From contig JAKMFX010000014.1 of assembly GCA_022425195.1 (NCBI GenBank), positions 1 to 37,276 on the forward strand: a stretch of DNA of 37,276 bases. Reading direction: 5' to 3'. Below are positions 34,028 through 37,276 of the stretch, piece after piece. Every line of letters starts with the position of its first letter. The stretch's first letter is position 1. Source of the DNA: Flavobacteriales bacterium (lineage in GTDB: Bacteria > Bacteroidota > Bacteroidia > Flavobacteriales > UBA7430). The position numbers were made by a program, and so were the translations under genes. The notes beneath the pieces are model-generated. The model did not search any database, had not been told where the DNA came from, and saw nothing but the letters and a program-made list of their open reading frames with translations.

Positions 34028-36607
34028 ATGAGTGAGTATACAGAACATTCGGAAGAAGATTTCAATACAGAAGGTCAAGAAGTTGGCACGGTAACCCATG
34101 TCGACGGTATGTATGAGGGGTGGTTTTTGGACTATGCTTCCTATGTCATTCTCGAAAGGGCTGTGCCGGATATTCACGACGGCTTGAAACCTGTTCAGAG
34201 GCGTATTTTACATTCTCTTAAGGAGATGGATGACGGTCGATACAATAAAGTAGCCAATGTGATTGGAAACACCATGAAGTATCACCCTCACGGAGATGCA
34301 TCCATTGGTGATGCTTTGGTGAATATGGGGCAGAAAGACTTGTTGATCGATATGCAGGGAAATTGGGGGAATATTCTCACCGGTGATCGTGCTGCAGCTC
34401 CTCGTTATATAGAATCTCGCTTGTCTAAATTTGCCCTTGAGGTTGTTTTTAACCCGAAAATTACAGAATGGATTCCTACTTATGACGGACGCACGAAAGA
34501 GCCGGTAACCCTTCCGGTAAAATTCCCACTGTTATTGGTGCAAGGTGTTGAGGGGATTGCGGTCGGATTGTCCACTAAAATCATGCCCCACAACTTTGTT
34601 GAGCTCATAGATGCTTCTATCTCCATTCTTAGAGGTAGAGGTATGCGTGTTTACCCCGATTTTCCGACTGGGGGTATTGCTGATTTCTCTCAGTACAATG
34701 ACGGTCAGAGAGGGGGTAAGGTGAAAGTCAGAGCTCGAATTGAGCAGGTTGATGCCAAGCAACTTAAAATCACAGAAGTTCCTTTTGCGACCACGACCTC
34801 GAGTTTGATTGATTCTATCATTAAAGCCAATGAGAAGGGGAAGATCAAGATTAAGAAAATTGAAGACAATACAGCGGAATTTGTAGAGATTCTCATTCAT
34901 CTTCCCGCTGGAGTCTCCCCAGATAAAACGATTGATGCGCTCTATGCTTTCTCTGATTGTGAGATATCTATATCACCTAATGCTTGTATTATAAAAGAAG
35001 ACAAGCCTTACTTTATGTCCGTTTCGGATATATTAAAACAATCTACAGCTCACACGCTTGATCTTCTCAAGGCTGAGTTAGAGATTTTATTGGCAGAGCA
35101 ACAGGCGCTTTGGCATTTCGCTTCCTTGGAGCGAATCTTCATCGAGAACAAAATTTATCGAGATATTGAAGAGTGTGAGAGTTGGGAGGCGGTCATTGAA
35201 GCAATAGGGGTTGGTTTAAAGCCTCATATAAAGCATTTAAAAGATCCTGTTACGGAAGAGGATATCGTTCGGCTTACCGAAATAAAAATTAAGCGGATTT
35301 CTAAATTTGATTTGGATAAAGCCAATCAAAACCTAAAAAAAATTGAAGATACGATTGCAGAGCTGACCCATAAGCTGGCTAATTTGGTGGATTATGCCGT
35401 TGATTACTTCAAAGGATTGAAGAAGAAGTATAAGGAGGGAAGAGCGCGTAAGACTGAAATTAGAACCTTCGAAACCATTGTAGCTTCCAAGGTGGCCATC
35501 AGAAACCAGAAGTTATATTTGAACAAAGAAGAGGGTTTTATCGGTACCTCACTTCGTAAAGATGAGTTTGTATGTGAGTGTTCTGATATAGATAATGTCA
35601 TCGTATTTAGGAATGATGGTAAAATGATGATTACTAGAGTGGCTGCAAAAACATTTGTGGGTAAAGGCGTAATTCATTTGGCCGTTTTCAAGAAGAATGA
35701 TCTTCGAACGACCTACAATTTAATCTACAGGGACGGTAAGCAGGGGAATACCTATATGAAGCGCTTTCCGGTAAAAAGTATCACTCGAGACAAAGAGTAC
35801 GACCTAACGGCCGGAAATAAAGGGTCCAAAATTCTGCATTTCACTGCAAACCCAAATGGCGAAGCCGAGCGTGTTTCTGTGACCCTCAAATCCCAAGCCA
35901 AAACTAAGAAGCTTAAATTTGATGTTGATTTTGCGGAATTGGCGATCAAAGGAAGGGCCTCTAAAGGCAACCTGGTTTCTAAACATGCTGTGAGTAAAGT
36001 TGAACTCAAGGCAAAAGGAGTTTCGACCTTGGCGGCTCAAAAAATTTGGTTTGATGACACCGTTCAGCGTCTCAATCTAGAAGCCCGCGGAGAATTGCTC
36101 GGAGAATTTGCTGGAGAGGATAAAATACTCACCATATCGCAATCCGGAAGCTACCAGTTGTTGGCTTTTGATTTGAGTACACATTTTCCGGAGGATATGA
36201 TTGTTATCGAGAAATTTGCACCTAAAAAACCGATCAGTTCTATCTATTGGGATGGGCATAAGTCAAAGTTTTATGTCAAGCGTTTCTTGGTAGAGTTTTC
36301 AGATAAGAAAGTCAATTTCATTTCTGAAAGTGAAGGTTCCTACCTAGAGGTGGTTTCAACAGATCTGTTGCCGCTGGCAGAAATAGAGTTTTCTAAAGAG
36401 CGTAATAAGGAGCAGAGGCCCAATGAGAAAATTAACTTTGATGAATTTATCGCCATCAAAGGATTAAAGGCTCAAGGTAACATTCTAACCCCTCATAAAG
36501 TCAAGTCAATCAATCTACTTGATGCGCTAGATCCTGTTGTTGAAGAGTTGCCTGTTCAGGAAGATTCAGATGACGATGAGCAGTCTCAAATCACTTTGGA
36601 CTTTTAA
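34028..36607 (+). CDS. parC: DNA topoisomerase IV subunit A (type IIA, cleavage subunit)
   Basis: 859 residues. The breakage-reunion domain carries LKPVQRRILHSL (53-64), the quinolone-region helix HPHGDASIGDALV (86-98) and the catalytic tyrosine Tyr127 in APRYIESRLS. A coiled-coil tower region (about 430-475, LDKANQNLKKIEDTIAELTHKL) follows. The C-terminal beta-pinwheel (about 500-800) lacks a GyrA box (QRRGGKG type), which supports ParC over GyrA. The final ~40 residues are very acidic (EDSDDDEQSQ). At quinolone-relevant sites the helix has Ala91 and Ser92 followed by Asp95, a usual wild-type-like arrangement. Directly downstream of parE. A hairpin and then the rRNA promoter region follow. 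Confidence 0.94.
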   Translation: MSEYTEHSEEDFNTEGQEVGTVTHVDGMYEGWFLDYASYVILERAVPDIHDGLKPVQRRILHSLKEMDDGRYNKVANVIGNTMKYHPHGDASIGDALVNMGQKDLLIDMQGNWGNILTGDRAAAPRYIESRLSKFALEVVFNPKITEWIPTYDGRTKEPVTLPVKFPLLLVQGVEGIAVGLSTKIMPHNFVELIDASISILRGRGMRVYPDFPTGGIADFSQYNDGQRGGKVKVRARIEQVDAKQLKITEVPFATTTSSLIDSIIKANEKGKIKIKKIEDNTAEFVEILIHLPAGVSPDKTIDALYAFSDCEISISPNACIIKEDKPYFMSVSDILKQSTAHTLDLLKAELEILLAEQQALWHFASLERIFIENKIYRDIEECESWEAVIEAIGVGLKPHIKHLKDPVTEEDIVRLTEIKIKRISKFDLDKANQNLKKIEDTIAELTHKLANLVDYAVDYFKGLKKKYKEGRARKTEIRTFETIVASKVAIRNQKLYLNKEEGFIGTSLRKDEFVCECSDIDNVIVFRNDGKMMITRVAAKTFVGKGVIHLAVFKKNDLRTTYNLIYRDGKQGNTYMKRFPVKSITRDKEYDLTAGNKGSKILHFTANPNGEAERVSVTLKSQAKTKKLKFDVDFAELAIKGRASKGNLVSKHAVSKVELKAKGVSTLAAQKIWFDDTVQRLNLEARGELLGEFAGEDKILTISQSGSYQLLAFDLSTHFPEDMIVIEKFAPKKPISSIYWDGHKSKFYVKRFLVEFSDKKVNFISESEGSYLEVVSTDLLPLAEIEFSKERNKEQRPNEKINFDEFIAIKGLKAQGNILTPHKVKSINLLDALDPVVEELPVQEDSDDDEQSQITLDF

Positions 36608-36803
36608 TAAACCTACACAAAGTCTTCTTTCCACTCTTTTTTTTAGATGATTCTTTGCACCCTCTTTTTTCTTTCCTCTACATAAGACGCAACTTTGTCT
36701 TATGTTCATCATTTTTTTTAACTTTTATTTTCGCTCTAAGTACTTGATAATGTTGGGGCTAAAAAATAAGGCTAAAAAAGATTAAAAAAAGAAAGAAAAC
36801 CTC
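36608..36803 (+). other. Non-coding stretch between parC and the rRNA promoters
   Basis: A/T-rich sequence with many homopolymer runs. Apart from the terminator-like hairpin listed separately, I see no gene and no recognisable site. The A/T-rich segment just upstream of P1 (36711-36800) could act as an UP-like element for the rRNA promoters, which is inference from base composition only. Confidence 0.4.
36680..36719 (+). terminator. Probable terminator of parE-parC
   Basis: Stem ACATAAGAC (36680-36688) pairs with GTCTTATGT (36697-36705), loop eight bases, followed after six bases by a run of eight T (36712-36719). The stem is A/T-rich and the T-run is displaced, so it is weaker than the others in this window. 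Confidence 0.6.
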
Positions 36804-36835
36804 TTGTGTAGATCAAATTACTTAGTCTATATTTG
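36804..36835 (+). promoter_or_regulatory. rRNA operon promoter P1
   Basis: TTG at 36804-36806, a 21-base spacer, then TATATTTG at 36828-36835 (TAnnTTTG). The sequence just after is GCAGCCGCT, shared exactly with P2. The predicted start is near 36840. Confidence 0.75.
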
Positions 36836-36999
36836 CAGCCGCTTAACAGGAAACGTAAGCATGTTCTTTTACAATTAAAACACTGTTTGGGTGGAGACGA
36901 TGTCATCATTTGCACGATTCAAATTTTATTCGTAATTTGTATGTCCTTTTCCCCAAAAACAGGAATTATAAAAATAATTTCATTTTTTTATAAAAGACC

Positions 37000-37029
37000 T
37001 TGTGAGGGAATAAAAAGGTTGTACATTTG
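37000..37029 (+). promoter_or_regulatory. rRNA operon promoter P2
   Basis: TTG at 37000-37002, a 19-base spacer, then TACATTTG at 37022-37029, followed by GCAGCCGCT as at P1. It lies 194 bases downstream of P1 and about 135 bases before the mature 16S 5' end. Confidence 0.8.
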
Positions 37030-37074
37030 CAGCCGCTAAAACGAAGAAATGTAGTTTTAGGATTGAAAAAAGAT

Positions 37075-37087
37075 TGTTCTTTGAAAA
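37075..37087 (+). promoter_or_regulatory. boxA-like antitermination site in the rRNA leader
   Basis: TGTTCTTTGAAAA resembles the boxA elements (TGCTCTTTA type) of rRNA leaders that load Nus factors. The position between the last promoter and 16S fits. A related TGTTCTTTTACAA lies at 36862-36874 after P1. Confidence 0.6.
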
Positions 37088-37104
37088 ATTTATTGGAAGA
37101 GAGA

Positions 37105-37124
37105 GGTAAGAAAAACAACTTACC
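37105..37124 (+). other. Leader hairpin before 16S rRNA
   Basis: GGTAAG (37105-37110) pairs with CTTACC (37119-37124) across an eight-base A-rich loop. It lies in the transcribed leader about 40 bases before 16S; it may serve folding or processing of the precursor. Confidence 0.4.
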
Positions 37125-37164
37125 CCGTTAATAAGTAAGAGTCAGAAATCAGATTAAACTTTTT

Positions 37165-37276
<112 letters not shown>

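Noticed and set aside
32181-36607. Assignment of the topoisomerase pair as gyrB/gyrA
   Set aside because: The adjacent two-gene arrangement, lengths and lack of a GyrA box in the C-terminal domain favour topoisomerase IV, though a gyrase label cannot be excluded without comparison to the rest of the genome.
36833-37039. Open frame of 68 codons in front of the 16S gene
   Set aside because: It lies wholly in the rRNA promoter/leader region, spans promoter P2, and its product has no coherent pattern.

Overview
The window looks like core chromosome of a member of the Bacteroidota, most likely Flavobacteriia. The evidence is the recurrent TAnnTTTG promoter box, sparse Shine-Dalgarno signals, Bacteroidota-type LptD and OstA-like envelope proteins, and typical flavobacterial gene neighbours (pabB-tilS-dsbD, rel-fur-purA-ostA, parE-parC). 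By eye the DNA is about 40% GC with even composition. I see no insertion sequence, phage, integron, CRISPR array or tRNA, so this is a conserved housekeeping region rather than a mobile island.

Left part (1-10238): a FAD/Fe-S D-2-hydroxyacid-type dehydrogenase runs off the left edge on the minus strand. Divergent to it is lpd (dihydrolipoyl dehydrogenase), closed by a strong terminator. A compact plus-strand operon follows: pabB, tilS, an unknown membrane protein and dsbD, all with overlapping ends, then gmhA. Middle part (10244-19917): a minus-strand operon ddl-meaB-unknown and the outer-membrane LPS transporter lptD. Divergent from lptD is a plus-strand run of a cell-wall amidase, an MCE lipid-transport protein, a membrane Fe-S protein, an HdrD/GlpC-like CCG protein and a small unknown protein.

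Right part (19937-37276): the minus strand carries an LTA-synthase-like phosphotransferase, a small beta-barrel, an OstA/LptA-like protein, purA, a Fur-family regulator, the (p)ppGpp enzyme rel and fumarylacetoacetase. The plus strand then carries glyA, ychF, parE, parC and, after a 557-base leader with two tandem promoters, the first ~110 bases of a 16S rRNA gene.

Two themes stand out. Many genes serve the envelope (lptD, OstA-like, MCE, gmhA, ddl, amidase, LTA-synthase-like, beta-barrel). Several regulatory arrangements are unusual: apparently leaderless genes, face-to-face promoters between lptD and the amidase, terminator-like hairpins abutting start codons, and a duplicated promoter/leader module before the rRNA operon. 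I found no convincing wholly new system. The least understood parts are the small proteins tied to dsbD, meaB and the Fe-S pair.
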